Shown here: piece after piece, positions 19,187 through 28,086 of the stretch | Layout of the letters: the number at the start of each line of letters is the position of its first letter | Numbering within the stretch: position 1 is the stretch's first letter | Assembly (NCBI GenBank): GCA_937916845.1 | Contig: CALFSK010000068.1 | Location: 62,001 to 126,000, forward strand | Source: an uncultured Lactobacillus sp. | Lineage (GTDB): Bacteria > Bacillota > Bacilli > Lactobacillales > Lactobacillaceae | DNA: 64,000 bases | Direction of reading: 5' to 3' | Notes under the pieces: model-generated | Told to the model about the DNA's origin: nothing | The model's database searches: none | What the model saw: only the letters and a program-made list of their open reading frames with translations | Program-made: the position numbers and the translations under genes

Positions 19187-20221
19187 ATGAGAAAATTTTT
19201 TAAGCACTATTGGGGTTGGCTAGTGGCCGTGGTCGTTATTTTAGGACTGTTTTGGATTCCTTTACCCTATTACGTGGAGGGTCCTGGTAGTGCCGATAAC
19301 TTGAAGGCGATTGTGACGGTGAAACAGCATCCCGATAAACGGAAGGGTAAGTTCATGCTAACGTCGGTTGGTCTTGCACCAGCACGGCCAATTACGTGGC
19401 TCTATGCGCAACTCAACCCCCACTACGACGTCGTCAGTGATGAAGAAGTGAATGGTGGGCAGGATAGTGCCACTTATGACCGGGTCCAAACTTTTTACAT
19501 GCAGAGTGCGATCAACGAAGCGATTGCGACTGCGTACGGGGCGGCGCATCAGACTTACCATAAAACTTATCAGGGGATTTACGTCCTAACTGTGCAGTCG
19601 AATTCTAAGTTTAAAAACAAGATTAAAGTTGGCGATACCATCACGAAGGTGAATGGGAAGCACTTTGCGAACGCCCAGGGGTACCAGCGCTACATTGCGA
19701 GTCGTGGTGTGGGTAAGTCCGTTACGATCACGTATCAGCACGTTGGCAAGACAAAACGGGCGACGGCACCATTAATTAAGTTGAGTACGCACCGTGCGGG
19801 AATTGGGATTGGATTGACTGACAACGTTAAAGTGACGACTAAGATTCCGGTCAAAGTTGATCCAGGCGAAATTGGTGGCCCGTCCGCGGGCTTAATGTTT
19901 AGTCTGCAAATTTACCAGCAACTGACCGACCATAATTTACGGCACGGTCAAAAAATTGCTGGGACGGGGACAATTAATCCGGACGGTTCCGTTGGTGAAA
20001 TCGGTGGGATCGATAAGAAGATTATTGCGGCTAAAAATGCTGATGCGACTATTTTCTTTGCGCCGTACGTCAAACCAACAAAGGCTATTTTAGCCTTGGA
20101 AGAGGATCATCAGACGAACTACCAGATGGCAAAGGCGACGGCCAAAAAGTACGCCCCCGAAATGCGGGTCGTACCGGTAACGTCGTTTAAACAGGCCGTT
20201 CATTATTTAGAAACGCACTAA
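19187..20221 (+). CDS. PDZ-Lon (S16) membrane serine protease, SepM/YlbL family
   Basis: A 344-residue membrane-anchored protease facing outward. One N-terminal membrane segment (about 9-27), a PDZ domain (about 125-200, containing KVGDTITKVNGKHF), and a Lon-type protease domain with the catalytic serine in GEIGGPSAGLMFSL and the lysine in GGIDKKIIAAK. In streptococci SepM trims the competence pheromone; in Bacillus YlbL is linked to stress. It starts 3 nt after coaD, as in the ylbI-L cluster. The physiological substrate here is unknown. Confidence 0.9.
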   Translation: MRKFFKHYWGWLVAVVVILGLFWIPLPYYVEGPGSADNLKAIVTVKQHPDKRKGKFMLTSVGLAPARPITWLYAQLNPHYDVVSDEEVNGGQDSATYDRVQTFYMQSAINEAIATAYGAAHQTYHKTYQGIYVLTVQSNSKFKNKIKVGDTITKVNGKHFANAQGYQRYIASRGVGKSVTITYQHVGKTKRATAPLIKLSTHRAGIGIGLTDNVKVTTKIPVKVDPGEIGGPSAGLMFSLQIYQQLTDHNLRHGQKIAGTGTINPDGSVGEIGGIDKKIIAAKNADATIFFAPYVKPTKAILALEEDHQTNYQMAKATAKKYAPEMRVVPVTSFKQAVHYLETH

Positions 20222-20251
20222 AAGATTGTGACGAGAGTCCAATCTTTTTTT
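20221..20251 (+). terminator. Intrinsic terminator
   Basis: AAAGATTG / CAATCTTT stem with an inner GAC-GAGA-GTC hairpin and a T-run, overlapping the stop of the protease gene. Confidence 0.8.
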
Positions 20252-20304
20252 CGTGGATTTAACTTCCGGTTAGCGTAACTAGTAAGTAACAGGGGGGAGT
20301 TGCG

Positions 20305-21018
20305 ATGAAGGAAGAAATTTGGCAATGGATCAAGGTGCACCCGCGGTTAGCAGTGACGGGCATCGTAAGCATCCTATTCGTCATAGGCGGATGGTGGACA
20401 GTTAGCCAGTTACGCGCACCCGAAGCAGCGTCGCCGGTGGCACTCACGAGTACTAGCAGTAGCCGGTCAGGGATAGCGGCAAAGGAACGGTCCGGGTCTC
20501 CTAAAGGCACATTAATGAGCAGTGCTCAGCCCCATTCATCAGGACCACTATACGTCGATGTGAAGGGAGCCGTTAAGAAGCCCGGAGTTTATCAAGTGCA
20601 AGAAACGATGCGGGTGGCCGACGTGATTGCGCTAGCACAAGGGTTGCAGCCACAAGCCGACCAGCAACAGGTGAATTTAGCGGCAAAGGTGACGGACCAG
20701 CAGGTGATTTACGTTCCGGTCAAAGGCGAATCACACGCGGCATTACCGAGTCCGGGGACAACTGGAGCGGCAACTTCTTCAAGCACGTCACCATCTAAAG
20801 CACACGCGACCAGTCAAGTTAGTCAGGGTCCCATTAACATCAACTCAGCTGACGTGACGGCTTTTCAGTCCATTAAGGGGATTGGACAAAAAAAGGCGCA
20901 AAAGATCGTTGATTACCGACAAGAACACGGGCCATTTAAAAGTATTGATGATTTAAAAAACATTTCGGGTTTTGGGGCAAAAACGATTGCAAAGTTTAAG
21001 GACCAACTCACCGTCTAG
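20305..21018 (+). CDS. comEA: Competence DNA-binding protein ComEA
   Basis: Membrane-anchored receptor for double-stranded DNA in transformation (237 aa). One membrane segment near residues 13-31, a Ser/Ala-rich linker, an SLBB domain (about 78-125, YVDVKGAVKKPGVYQV), a second low-complexity linker, and a C-terminal helix-hairpin-helix pair (about 173-237, INSADVTAFQSIKGIGQKKA). GGGGGGAG precedes the ATG. First gene of a complete late-competence cluster comEA-EB-EC. Confidence 0.93.
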   Translation: MKEEIWQWIKVHPRLAVTGIVSILFVIGGWWTVSQLRAPEAASPVALTSTSSSRSGIAAKERSGSPKGTLMSSAQPHSSGPLYVDVKGAVKKPGVYQVQETMRVADVIALAQGLQPQADQQQVNLAAKVTDQQVIYVPVKGESHAALPSPGTTGAATSSSTSPSKAHATSQVSQGPININSADVTAFQSIKGIGQKKAQKIVDYRQEHGPFKSIDDLKNISGFGAKTIAKFKDQLTV

Positions 21019-21035
21019 TACCTAACTGCACAATT

Positions 21036-21044
21036 TGGTATACT
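21036..21044 (+). promoter_or_regulatory. Possible internal extended -10 promoter before comEB
   Basis: TGGTATACT has a good -10 with the TGn extension, 28 bp before the comEB start; no clear -35. It could let comEB be expressed without comEA. Confidence 0.4.
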
Positions 21045-21071
21045 ACTGTCATTGAAAGTGAGGCAATCAGA

Positions 21072-21557
21072 ATGAAGGATCAACGAATTCCATGGGATCA
21101 ATATTTCATGATGCAAGCGGTTTTATTATCGACACGAAGTACTTGTGAGCGACTCTCGGTCGGCGCAACGATCGTACGTGACAAACGAATTATTGCGGGC
21201 GGATATAACGGTTCCGTTTCCGGGGATGTTCATTGTATTGACGAGGGCTGTTACTTAGTTGACGGTCATTGTATGCGCACGATCCATGCAGAAATGAATG
21301 CAATCTTGCAGTGTGCAAAATTTGGTGCGGCCACGGATGGTGCTGAGATTTACGTGACTGATTTTCCATGTTTGCAGTGTACAAAAATGCTACTACAAGC
21401 TGGGATTCAAAAGATTCATTACTTACGGAATTATCACAACGACGATTATGCAATGTCACTGATCAAACGAAAGAACGTTGCTTTACAACAAGTAAAATTT
21501 GATCAAGCCGACCTTGATAAACTTGGGTTAGATCAGATTTTACTTAGCAACCACTAA
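21072..21557 (+). CDS. comEB: dCMP deaminase family protein ComEB
   Basis: Zinc-dependent deoxycytidylate deaminase (161 aa) with the catalytic HAEMNAI (His ligand and Glu) and PCLQCTKML (two Cys ligands). It converts dCMP to dUMP for thymidylate synthesis; although part of the comE cluster, the Bacillus protein is dispensable for transformation. AGTGAGGCAATCAG precedes the ATG. Confidence 0.95.
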   Translation: MKDQRIPWDQYFMMQAVLLSTRSTCERLSVGATIVRDKRIIAGGYNGSVSGDVHCIDEGCYLVDGHCMRTIHAEMNAILQCAKFGAATDGAEIYVTDFPCLQCTKMLLQAGIQKIHYLRNYHNDDYAMSLIKRKNVALQQVKFDQADLDKLGLDQILLSNH

Positions 21558-21559
21558 GG

Positions 21560-23848
21560 GTGCGTGCGCCGTTTTTCGCCGCCATTGCGGTTGGCCTGCT
21601 GAGTAGTTGTTTAGTTGGTCAGCAATGGGTTGCGGCGGTATTATTAGGGCTCTGGTTGCTACGGATTATTTTCCTAAAAGATCGGCGTTGTTTAATACTG
21701 ACGTTAACTTTGTTGGTTGGTATTGGTGGCTGGTTAGCGTGGCGCAACCAACAATTTGCACAAATCAGTCGGGAACGACCACAAACGGTTACGCTTCAAC
21801 TGGCCGTGCAACCGGATGCCGTTAATACCCGGGGTGGTCAGTATCAATTAGTAGCCACTTCGGCACGTTACGGAAAACTAATTGTTTATGGCAAGCTAAC
21901 ATCTGCGGCCCAGAAATCTCAGTTAGAACAGCTCAATCAGCGAACTAACTGGCAGGTAACGGGAACGTTGTCAGCCGTGGCACCACCAACAAATCCGGGA
22001 CAGTTCAACGCGCCAAACTATTACCGGGGACAAGGAATTTATCGACAATATACGGTCACCAATCTAGGTAGCGTGACGGCAGCACCCCGAACCGGTTTAA
22101 TTAGCATTATTGACCACATTCATCAGTGGCGGGCCGATTTTGCCCGGGCTTGCCAACAATTGCCGCCAATGTTACGGCTGTACGCGACGAGTCTGTTGAT
22201 TGGAATGCGTCCGGCTAATTTTCACACGGCGATGGCCGGCGTTCAACAGTTAGGTTTATTGCACCTATTTAGTTTGTCGGGGATGCACGTTATCTTATTT
22301 CTGGGCTTTTTACGGTGGGGATTGATCCGGTTGCGGCTGAGCCTGCCAACCATTGACTGGTGGTTATTAGGCTGGTTACCGGTCTACCTCGTTTTGGGCG
22401 GTGGGGCCGACAGCCTACAACGCGCAGTGATAACGGCCGGGTTACCCATTATTTGGCAGCATTTAACGCATCAGCGTCAGGCGGCACTGGTGGGTTGGAG
22501 TTGGGCGCTCATTATTGGAATCATTCATAATCCGTTGGTCTTACTGCAGTTGGGTGGTCAGTTGAGCTATGGACTAGCACTATTGTTAATGGTTGGACCA
22601 AAGCAGTCAGTGTGGCGGTTAGCAGGTTGGGTCCAGGTGATCAGCTTGCCCGTGTTATTAGTGGCGACTGCACAGTGGCATTTGTTGACGGTCGTGGTGA
22701 ACCTACTCGTGGCCCCGTTATTTAGTTGGGTGTTGCTACCGGTTACGATGGTGGGGGCTAGTTTTGGACTGATACTGCCTGGACTAGCCCAGTGGTGTGA
22801 TGGGCTACTAGCTGGGTTTCAGCGGTTCATTGACGCGGTCGCCGGTCTGCCGGGATTACTAATTATTGGGCAACCGTCCGCGTTATGGGCGTGGGGGCTC
22901 GGCTTGCTGAGCTTATGGGCCTTACGAACACCCTGCAAGCGTGGATTTGCGCGGTTACTAGTGGCCTATGGAAGCTGTATTTTGAGTATTCACTTTCCGC
23001 TGCGAGGTGCCGTTCAGTTTATTGATGTTGGTCAGGGCGATTCCATCTTGATTCGGCAGCCGTTCAATCGAAGCGTGAGTCTAATTGATACGGGTGGCCG
23101 GTTAAAATTTCCAGTACCGAGTTGGCAATCGGATGGCACCACTAGCCGACCACGAGTTGAAACGGTTACCGTCAATTACTTGCACCGGTTAGGAATTACG
23201 CACCTTGATACGGTTTATTTATCCCATAAGGATGTTGATCATATCGGGGATCTTGGCGCACTACTGGCCCTAATGCCTGTTAATCGCGTTGTTGTACCGG
23301 CTGGAATGGCGAAATTACCTAAGTTTCAGCAATTATTGAAGCCAGCTCTTCGACAGCCACAAATTGTGGAAGCGTTGGCGGGGATGCAGTTTAAAGATGG
23401 GTTAACTGCGGTCCATCCGTTTCATCCGGGTAAAGCAGAAAACGAAGATTCACTGGTATTAACGGGCGTTTTTGGGCGACAACGCTTCATGTTCAGCGGT
23501 GATTTGGACCGAGCGGGTGAGCGCGCCATTACAACTCGCTATCCGCAAATGCACGTGGACGTGTTAAAATTGGGACACCACGGTAGTAAAACGGCTTCTG
23601 ATCCCCAAGCGTTGCAACAATTAGGCGTCAAAATGGGGATTTTGTCGGTTGGCCGTCATAACCGGTATGGGCATCCTAACCAGGAAACGTTGGATACGCT
23701 GCGCACGCAACGGATTCAAACCTATTCAACGGCACTCCAAGGGATGATCACGTATCAGTTTGGTGGTGGGCAGCCGGGGAGTTGGCAAACATTTTTGAAA
23801 GAAGGTAATTTATATCAACGCACAACAAGCCCTGAAAGCAATCTATAA
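21560..23848 (+). CDS. comEC: DNA internalisation competence protein ComEC/Rec2
   Basis: Polytopic channel protein (762 aa) for uptake of single-stranded DNA. N-terminal hydrophobic pair, OB-like external domain, the central competence domain with many membrane helices (LLHLFSLSGMHVILF), and a C-terminal metallo-beta-lactamase-like domain (IDVGQGDSILI, LSHKDVDHIGDL, LGHHGSKTASD). Full length, no disruption. The GTG start follows the comEB stop by 2 nt with no well-placed ribosome site, so it is probably translated by coupling. Confidence 0.92.
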   Translation: MRAPFFAAIAVGLLSSCLVGQQWVAAVLLGLWLLRIIFLKDRRCLILTLTLLVGIGGWLAWRNQQFAQISRERPQTVTLQLAVQPDAVNTRGGQYQLVATSARYGKLIVYGKLTSAAQKSQLEQLNQRTNWQVTGTLSAVAPPTNPGQFNAPNYYRGQGIYRQYTVTNLGSVTAAPRTGLISIIDHIHQWRADFARACQQLPPMLRLYATSLLIGMRPANFHTAMAGVQQLGLLHLFSLSGMHVILFLGFLRWGLIRLRLSLPTIDWWLLGWLPVYLVLGGGADSLQRAVITAGLPIIWQHLTHQRQAALVGWSWALIIGIIHNPLVLLQLGGQLSYGLALLLMVGPKQSVWRLAGWVQVISLPVLLVATAQWHLLTVVVNLLVAPLFSWVLLPVTMVGASFGLILPGLAQWCDGLLAGFQRFIDAVAGLPGLLIIGQPSALWAWGLGLLSLWALRTPCKRGFARLLVAYGSCILSIHFPLRGAVQFIDVGQGDSILIRQPFNRSVSLIDTGGRLKFPVPSWQSDGTTSRPRVETVTVNYLHRLGITHLDTVYLSHKDVDHIGDLGALLALMPVNRVVVPAGMAKLPKFQQLLKPALRQPQIVEALAGMQFKDGLTAVHPFHPGKAENEDSLVLTGVFGRQRFMFSGDLDRAGERAITTRYPQMHVDVLKLGHHGSKTASDPQALQQLGVKMGILSVGRHNRYGHPNQETLDTLRTQRIQTYSTALQGMITYQFGGGQPGSWQTFLKEGNLYQRTTSPESNL

Positions 23849-24854
23849 GCGAGATTTAGCGTCCATTTACGTGGTTTTAGGGACTGTAGATTACCTTGCT
23901 GATCAATTAAAACAAGCATTGTTACAGTTGATCCCTACGGAAGAACGCACGATGAATGTCGGCAGTTACGATATGGAGTCAACCCCAGTCGCGGTCGCGT
24001 TGGACGATGCGATGTCAGCACCGTTCTTTGGTGAGCGGCGGCTAGTTTTTGTGAACCATCCGTATTTCTTAACTGGCGAAATGAAGAAAACTAAGGTCGA
24101 TCACGACTTAGAATCGTTACAACGTTATTTTGAGCATCCCGAACCAAGTACGATTCTAGTCTTGATGGCGCCGTATGAAAAACTAGACGCGCGTAAGAAA
24201 CTCGTTAAGACGTTGAAGAAAAATGCTACGATTATTGACGTCAATCAAGTCTCCGAACGGGAAACACAGGAATACGTTCAAGAAGCGTTAAAGGCCAAAC
24301 AAATTTCAATTGATGCGGACGCTTTACAAGAATTGTTTAACCGTACGGACGGGCAATTGGGCCTGATTATGGGACAGCTCCCCAAGCTAATGATTTATGC
24401 GGCTCAGTCACAACGAATCGAGTTGGCTGCGGTTGAAGCGTTGGTGACCAAATCGCTGACGCAAAACGTTTTTGACTTAGTCAACGACGTTTTGCGATAT
24501 CAAACGAAGGCTGCGGTGGAGTTGTACCATGAGCTGGTTGCTTCCCAAGAAGCGCCGTTAAAAATTAATGCAATTTTACTCGGACAGTTTCGGTTGCTAT
24601 TACAAGTGAAAATTTTAGCCCGGGCTGGATATAGTCAAGGGAGTTTGGCCAGTACGTTAAAGGTCCATCCGTACCGGGTTAAGTTAGCCATGCAAACGGT
24701 ACGGCACTTTGATCAGCCGGCGTTACGGGCCGCTTATTTAGGTTTACTGCAGACGGAAGTCCAAATGAAGACGACGCAGCGGGATCCTGAACTGCTATTC
24801 GAACTTTTTATGGTCCAATTCGTTAATGATCGACGTGCGGTAGTGACACGGTAG
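23814..24854 (+). CDS. holA: DNA polymerase III delta subunit
   Basis: Clamp-loader subunit that opens the beta sliding clamp. Recognised by similarity to B. subtilis YqeN: GERRLVFVNHPYFLTGE, LMAPYEKLDARKKLVK, LTQNVFDLVNDV, LKVHPYRVKLAMQ. The first ordinary start codon is GTG at 23871 (327 aa), but the 19 codons before it are in frame and encode the conserved family N-terminus (NAQQALKAIYKRDLASIY). No ATG/GTG/TTG exists in that stretch, which is bounded by a stop at 23796. A GAAGG ribosome site (23801-23805) lies 8 nt before an ATC at 23814, with an ATT at 23808. I therefore propose an AUC or AUU start; 23871 is the conservative alternative. It overlaps comEC by about 35 bp. Confidence 0.85.
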   Translation: MNAQQALKAIYKRDLASIYVVLGTVDYLADQLKQALLQLIPTEERTMNVGSYDMESTPVAVALDDAMSAPFFGERRLVFVNHPYFLTGEMKKTKVDHDLESLQRYFEHPEPSTILVLMAPYEKLDARKKLVKTLKKNATIIDVNQVSERETQEYVQEALKAKQISIDADALQELFNRTDGQLGLIMGQLPKLMIYAAQSQRIELAAVEALVTKSLTQNVFDLVNDVLRYQTKAAVELYHELVASQEAPLKINAILLGQFRLLLQVKILARAGYSQGSLASTLKVHPYRVKLAMQTVRHFDQPALRAAYLGLLQTEVQMKTTQRDPELLFELFMVQFVNDRRAVVTR

Positions 24855-24875
24855 CTGAAGTTGGGTGAAAATAAT

Positions 24876-24922
24876 AAAAAAAGCTGATTCAGAAGTTTTT
24901 TCACTTCTAAATCAGCTTTTTG
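24876..24922. terminator. Bidirectional terminator between holA and rpsT
   Basis: AAAAAGCTGATT-AGAAG / CTTCT-AATCAGCTTTTT stem with A- and T-runs on the two sides. Confidence 0.9.
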
Positions 24923-24934
24923 TTAATTGAGGGT

Positions 24935-24966
24935 ACAAAAAAACTCCGTCGCGATGCTCGGGAGTT
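24935..24966 (-). terminator. Terminator of rpsT
   Basis: On the minus strand AACTCCCG / CGGAGTT pairs around a 10-nt loop and is followed by a T-run. Confidence 0.8.
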
Positions 24967-24974
24967 AAATGACA

Positions 24975-25229
24975 TTACTTAGCGTAACGTGCGGCCATAC
25001 GTGACTTGTCACGTGCAGCTTTGTTGCGCTTGATAAGACCCTTAGTAGCAGCCTTGTCAACAGCACTTACAGCGGCGATGTATAAATCATCGACGTTGTC
25101 GGCACCGGCAGTTTTAGCATTTTCGAATTTTTTAACAGCAGTCCGCATTGCACTCATTTGTGCAGTGTTCCGGACATTTGCTTTATTGTTTGTTTTCACG
25201 CGTTCAATAGCGGATTTGATAATTGGCAT
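24975..25229 (-). CDS. rpsT: 30S ribosomal protein S20
   Basis: Small basic protein (84 aa) binding 16S rRNA. Starts [20 protein letters not shown] and ends in a lysine/arginine-rich helix. The ATG at 25229 has GGAGGTGA just upstream; longer in-frame starts lack similarity to S20. It is transcribed alone, convergent with holA, the common arrangement in Firmicutes. Confidence 0.97.
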   Translation of the reverse strand: MPIIKSAIERVKTNNKANVRNTAQMSAMRTAVKKFENAKTAGADNVDDLYIAAVSAVDKAATKGLIKRNKAARDKSRMAARYAK

Positions 25230-25263
25230 CAGATTCACCTCCATCATTTTTTCAACAAATGCT

Positions 25264-25292
25264 ATTATACATAAGCCCCGGCTTGAATGCAA
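25264..25292 (-). promoter_or_regulatory. Sigma-A promoter of rpsT
   Basis: On the minus strand TTGCAT, 17-bp spacer, TATAAT, 35 bp before the start codon. Confidence 0.75.
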
Positions 25293-25333
25293 CAGTTATG
25301 TGTAAAGTAATTTATCTTGATATGCGTTTGGGC

Positions 25334-25362
25334 TTGATTTTTGGGGACTAGTTTGCTAAACT
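25334..25362 (+). promoter_or_regulatory. Sigma-A promoter of rpsO
   Basis: TTGATT (25334-25339), 17-bp spacer, TAAACT (25357-25362). It gives a leader of roughly 88 nt before rpsO. Confidence 0.65.
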
Positions 25363-25456
25363 ATCTTAAGTGTTCAGCAACCCTTTACTTAGTTTATCGT
25401 GCACCACCAACGACTTACTCAGTTTAGGGCAATTATTTGAAAGGTGGTTGATACAC

Positions 25457-25726
25457 ATGGCAATTTCACGCGAAAAGAAGACGGAACTTATTAATAAGTT
25501 TGGCCGTCACGAAGGCGACACTGGTTCAGTTGAAGTTCAAGTTGCAGTTTTAACTGAAGACATCAACGAATTAAACGAACATTTACGTGTTCACAAGAAG
25601 GACTTCCACTCACAACGTGGGTTAATGAAGAAAATCGGTCATCGTCGTAACTTGTTAGCATATCTTCGTAAAGAAGACGTTAACCGTTACCGTGACTTGA
25701 TCCAAAGTCTTGGTCTTCGTCGTTAA
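25457..25726 (+). CDS. rpsO: 30S ribosomal protein S15
   Basis: Primary 16S rRNA-binding protein (89 aa), with the family signature [17 protein letters not shown] and N-terminal [19 protein letters not shown]. The ATG at 25457 has AAAGGTGG upstream; in-frame codons before it do not encode conserved sequence. Single-gene transcript with its own promoter and terminator. Confidence 0.98.
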   Translation: MAISREKKTELINKFGRHEGDTGSVEVQVAVLTEDINELNEHLRVHKKDFHSQRGLMKKIGHRRNLLAYLRKEDVNRYRDLIQSLGLRR

Positions 25727-25739
25727 TATTGAAATCGAG

Positions 25740-25769
25740 AGAACTGCCTTCGGGTGGTTCTTTTTTTTT
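25740..25769 (+). terminator. Terminator of rpsO
   Basis: AGAACTGCC-TTCG-GGTGGTTCT hairpin with a UUCG tetraloop and a run of T. Confidence 0.93.
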
Positions 25770-25867
25770 ACACTTTTAATCATTACTAAAAAATTACATA
25801 AACTACATCAAGACCAAACGGTTGTTCGCTATACTGAACGAGAATTGAAAGAAAGTTGGGAATAGGG

Positions 25868-27067
25868 ATGCAAATAACTCGTTCATTAACGCAAAATTTT
25901 CGAATTCTCTGGTTTGGCAGTTTAATTACTGATTTGGGCAATGCAATGACGTTGCCCTTCATTGTGTTGTATATTCAAACATTGGGGTCGTTTACCACGG
26001 CACAACTAAATGTATTGGGGGCCGCGGCATTTGCCATTACCTATGCGTGCAAGGCGCTGGTCGCACCGTTATGGGGGCGACTGGCGGATCAGAAGGGGCG
26101 TAAACTGATGTGCTTACGGGCATCCGGCGTAATGACCTTTACGATTCTCGGCGTGGGCCTCGCACCAAACGTCACGACGTTATTAATGCTACGAGCGCTC
26201 CAAGGGGCATTTTCAGGCTATATTAATAACGCCAATGCGCTGATTTCATTAACGGCACCGGCCGCAAAGCGTGGACAACTGCTCAGTAAACTGGTGACTG
26301 GCAGTATCAGCGGAACGCTCATGGGACCGTTACTGGGTAGTGTACTTGCCAGTACGGTCGGCTATCGGGGCGCTTTTTTTGTGACGAGTGCGCTAATGGG
26401 GCTTGTTTTTGTCATGACTTGGATTGGGGTTGAAGAGCGGGTCACCGTGATCAGTCCCGCCGCGTTACCACCATTAGGACCAGTGTTACGTCAGTTGGGT
26501 GTGCCATTTCTGACAGCTTTATTTACATCGTTACTAGTGATCCAGGCGACAACCAACGCCGTGACGCCCTTGTTAAGTCTATTTGTCGCACAGTTAGTGC
26601 CGCAGTCAAAGCTAGTCGTCTTAATGACCGGGATCGTTGCCGCCACACCTGGAATTGCAACGATTCTAATGGCTGGCCGGGTTGGTCGCTTGATAGACCG
26701 GCTAGGGGCTGCGCGATGTTTACTGATTTTTTTCAGTTTAGCAATTGTTGATTTAGCCCTGACGAGTTTTGTACATAATGTCGGTCAACTGATTGCATGC
26801 CGTTTAATTTTGGGCGTCGCTGATGCGGCGTTACTACCAGCCATCCAAGTGATTACGGTTGAGCGGGTGCCGCGGGAAACTTTTGGCCGGGTCTTTAGTT
26901 TGAATCAGTCGGCCCAAGCTTGTGGAAACGTTTTGGGACCGGGACTAGCAGTTTTAGTGGCCAATGCTTGGGGGTACCAGCCAATTTTCTTAGTCACTGC
27001 GGTGTTAGAGCTAGTTGTTTTAGGGTTATGGGGGCGTTATTTTTTACGCCACGGAAAGCACGAGTAA
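25868..27067 (+). CDS. MFS transporter, DHA1-type drug efflux candidate
   Basis: A 12-helix major facilitator protein (399 aa). Motif A between helices 2 and 3 (WGRLADQKGRKLM) and motif C in helix 5 (SISGTLMGPLLGSVLA) are both visible; motif C marks proton-driven antiporters of the drug:H+ antiporter-1 group. Substrate cannot be read. The ATG at 25868 lies 8 nt after GGGA; a TTG four codons upstream is the alternative. Monocistronic; no regulator beside it. Confidence 0.85.
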   Translation: MQITRSLTQNFRILWFGSLITDLGNAMTLPFIVLYIQTLGSFTTAQLNVLGAAAFAITYACKALVAPLWGRLADQKGRKLMCLRASGVMTFTILGVGLAPNVTTLLMLRALQGAFSGYINNANALISLTAPAAKRGQLLSKLVTGSISGTLMGPLLGSVLASTVGYRGAFFVTSALMGLVFVMTWIGVEERVTVISPAALPPLGPVLRQLGVPFLTALFTSLLVIQATTNAVTPLLSLFVAQLVPQSKLVVLMTGIVAATPGIATILMAGRVGRLIDRLGAARCLLIFFSLAIVDLALTSFVHNVGQLIACRLILGVADAALLPAIQVITVERVPRETFGRVFSLNQSAQACGNVLGPGLAVLVANAWGYQPIFLVTAVLELVVLGLWGRYFLRHGKHE

Positions 27068-27195
27068 GTGACGGGTGTGCGGAAATGGTTCAACTATTGC
27101 TTTATATAAAAATGTGGTAAACTGAGGAGAGTTACTTAATCGGTTCAGGTACGTAGGTACTTGTAAAACTTAATATATAGAGGAGTTTTTAATTC

Positions 27196-28068
27196 ATGAA
27201 CTTTGAAAACGTTGACTTAATGACTGCCATGGTGACCCCGTTTGATGACCAACAACAATTAGATGACGACCGACTTAAGAGTTTAGTCGAACACTTACTC
27301 GCACACGGGACTCAGGGACTAATCGTTGGTGGGACTACTGGTGAGGCCCCAACTTTATCTGAAACTGAAAAGTTGGACTTACTAAAAAAGACGGCCAAAA
27401 TTGTCGCCGGACGGGTGCCAATTGTTGCTGGGACGGGTTCTAATAGTACCGCTGCAACGATTGCGTTCACTAAAAAGGTCAGTCAAATTGAAGGCATCGA
27501 CGCAGCATTAGTCGTTGTGCCTTACTATAACAAACCGGACCAAGCTGGAATGATCGCCCACTTCACGGCGGTTGCAGACCAAGGTGGCCTTCCAGTGATT
27601 ATTTATAACATTCCGGGTCGGGTGATTGTCAAGATGGAAGTCAAGACCGTTTTAACATTAGCACAAAACCCAAATATCATCGGGATTAAGCAATGCGCTT
27701 CGATGGAAGAATTTGGCGCGATTGTTGAAAACGCACCGGCAGACTTATTAGTTTACACCGGTGAAGATGCACAGAGCTTATCCGCTAAAGAAATTGGTGG
27801 GGCCGGTGTAATCTCCGTGGCCAGTCACTTATATGGTGACGAAATGACGGCGATGTATCAAGCCGTTGCCAAGGGTGACATTGCGACCGCAGCCCGTTAC
27901 CAACGGGACCTGACACCAAAGATGAGCGCACTCTTTAGCGCGCCATCACCATCGCCAGTAAAAGCAGCTTTGAACCATCTTGGTCAACCCGTGGGTGATC
28001 CACGGTTACCGATCTTACCTTTAAACGCCGAACAAAGTAAACAGTTGTATACAACTTTAAATATTTAA
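27196..28068 (+). CDS. dapA: 4-hydroxy-tetrahydrodipicolinate synthase
   Basis: Condenses pyruvate with aspartate semialdehyde, the first committed step to diaminopimelate (peptidoglycan) and lysine. Family hallmarks: GGTTGEAPTLS, the catalytic tyrosine in IIYNIPGR and the Schiff-base lysine in IGIKQCAS. 290 aa, normal size. It stands apart from other lysine genes, 18 nt before the RNase J2 gene, with GAGGAG upstream. A lysine-independent promoter seems likely because no lysine riboswitch is visible. Confidence 0.93.
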   Translation: MNFENVDLMTAMVTPFDDQQQLDDDRLKSLVEHLLAHGTQGLIVGGTTGEAPTLSETEKLDLLKKTAKIVAGRVPIVAGTGSNSTAATIAFTKKVSQIEGIDAALVVVPYYNKPDQAGMIAHFTAVADQGGLPVIIYNIPGRVIVKMEVKTVLTLAQNPNIIGIKQCASMEEFGAIVENAPADLLVYTGEDAQSLSAKEIGGAGVISVASHLYGDEMTAMYQAVAKGDIATAARYQRDLTPKMSALFSAPSPSPVKAALNHLGQPVGDPRLPILPLNAEQSKQLYTTLNI

Positions 28069-28086
28069 TGAATCAAGGTGAAATAA

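Noticed and set aside
27121..27195. Possible lysine riboswitch or T-box before dapA
   Set aside because: Only about 110 nt lie between genes, and I saw no specifier/T-box sequence or lysine-element core; only a short CAGGTAC/GTACTTG near-palindrome.
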